DNA from: Phaeodactylibacter xiamenensis
Lineage (GTDB): Bacteria; Bacteroidota; Bacteroidia; Chitinophagales; Saprospiraceae
Length of the DNA: 64,000 nt
Direction of reading: 5' to 3'
Assembly: GCF_000759025.1 (NCBI RefSeq)
Contig: NZ_JPOS01000075.1
Coordinates: 62,001 to 126,000 of the forward strand
Shown: positions 63,941-64,000 of the stretch, in pieces
Layout: each line of letters begins with the position of its first letter
Position numbering within the stretch: the first letter of the stretch is position 1
Notes under the pieces: generated by a model
What the model was told of the DNA's origin: nothing
What the model saw: only the letters and a program-made list of their open reading frames with translations
Database searches by the model: none
Program-made: the position numbers and the translations under genes

Positions 63941-64000
63941 ATGTTCCGCTCCCTACTCTTCCTGATCTTACTTTTCCCGGCTTTGCTGCAGGCTCAAAAC
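63941..64000 (+). CDS. N-terminus of a secreted protein, cut by the window edge
   Basis: Only 20 codons are in the window. They encode a typical Bacteroidota signal peptide (MFRSLLFLILLFPALLQAQN), with cleavage likely after AQ or just before it. The mature protein is beyond the window and cannot be named. Confidence 0.7.
   Translation, partial: MFRSLLFLILLFPALLQAQN

Overview
The window looks like a chromosomal segment of a marine or aquatic Bacteroidota, most likely of the Saprospiria (Lewinella/Phaeodactylibacter-like). The evidence is the SusC/SusD pair, six predicted type IX secretion (T9SS) substrates with type A (VFPNP-like) or type B (gliding-motility-associated, CHU_C) C-terminal sorting domains, an S46 dipeptidyl-peptidase, -7 boxes of the TAnnTTTG type, no obvious Shine-Dalgarno sequences, and moderately high GC. 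The genus is inference only. No rRNA or tRNA gene and no CRISPR array was seen.

Layout. 1-14.6 kb is mostly housekeeping: cytidine deaminase (cut by the window edge), a saccharopine dehydrogenase-family enzyme plus a polysaccharide flippase, QueD, DnaK with an unusual upstream region, a two-PDZ T9SS protein, a coiled-coil protein, a 194-bp palindromic MITE-like element, a bacterial GPP34 (GOLPH3-like) protein, a 68-aa membrane peptide, an ACP phosphodiesterase-family protein, then pncB, a DUF368 polyprenyl-phosphate translocase, aroE and proline dehydrogenase. 15-36.6 kb is a surface-protein island: two tandem paralogous adhesin-like proteins (2304 and 2351 aa, about 21 and 18 repeats), a helical-repeat protein, and a 1900-aa Cys-rich protein ending in dockerin-like, cohesin-like and T9SS modules.

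36.7-46.9 kb holds an SDR oxidoreductase, OsmC, CutC, then a nutrient-uptake locus: SusD and SusC on one strand, diverging across a 489-bp control region (26-bp perfect palindrome beside a -7 box) from a lipoprotein FAD oxidoreductase and a GHL10 glycoside hydrolase-like lipoprotein. 46.97-48.41 kb is a REP/RAYT locus: a Y1 (HUH) transposase between two arrays of alternating hairpins of two kinds.

48.4-60.7 kb is a run of minus-strand genes: SpoU methyltransferase, a CHU_C protein, a two-gene P-loop ATPase + TPR operon with STAND-like features (the best candidate for an undescribed system), a GT39-like membrane protein, CTP synthase, a DPP11-type S46 peptidase and an NhaC antiporter with an extra extracytoplasmic domain. 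The window ends with a nine-loop FG-GAP/VCBS T9SS protein, TruA, and the signal peptide of a further secreted protein.

Taken together, the accessory content concerns the cell surface: adhesion and gliding, peptide and glycan scavenging. One candidate sensing or defence operon and one transposase-associated repeat system are added to this.
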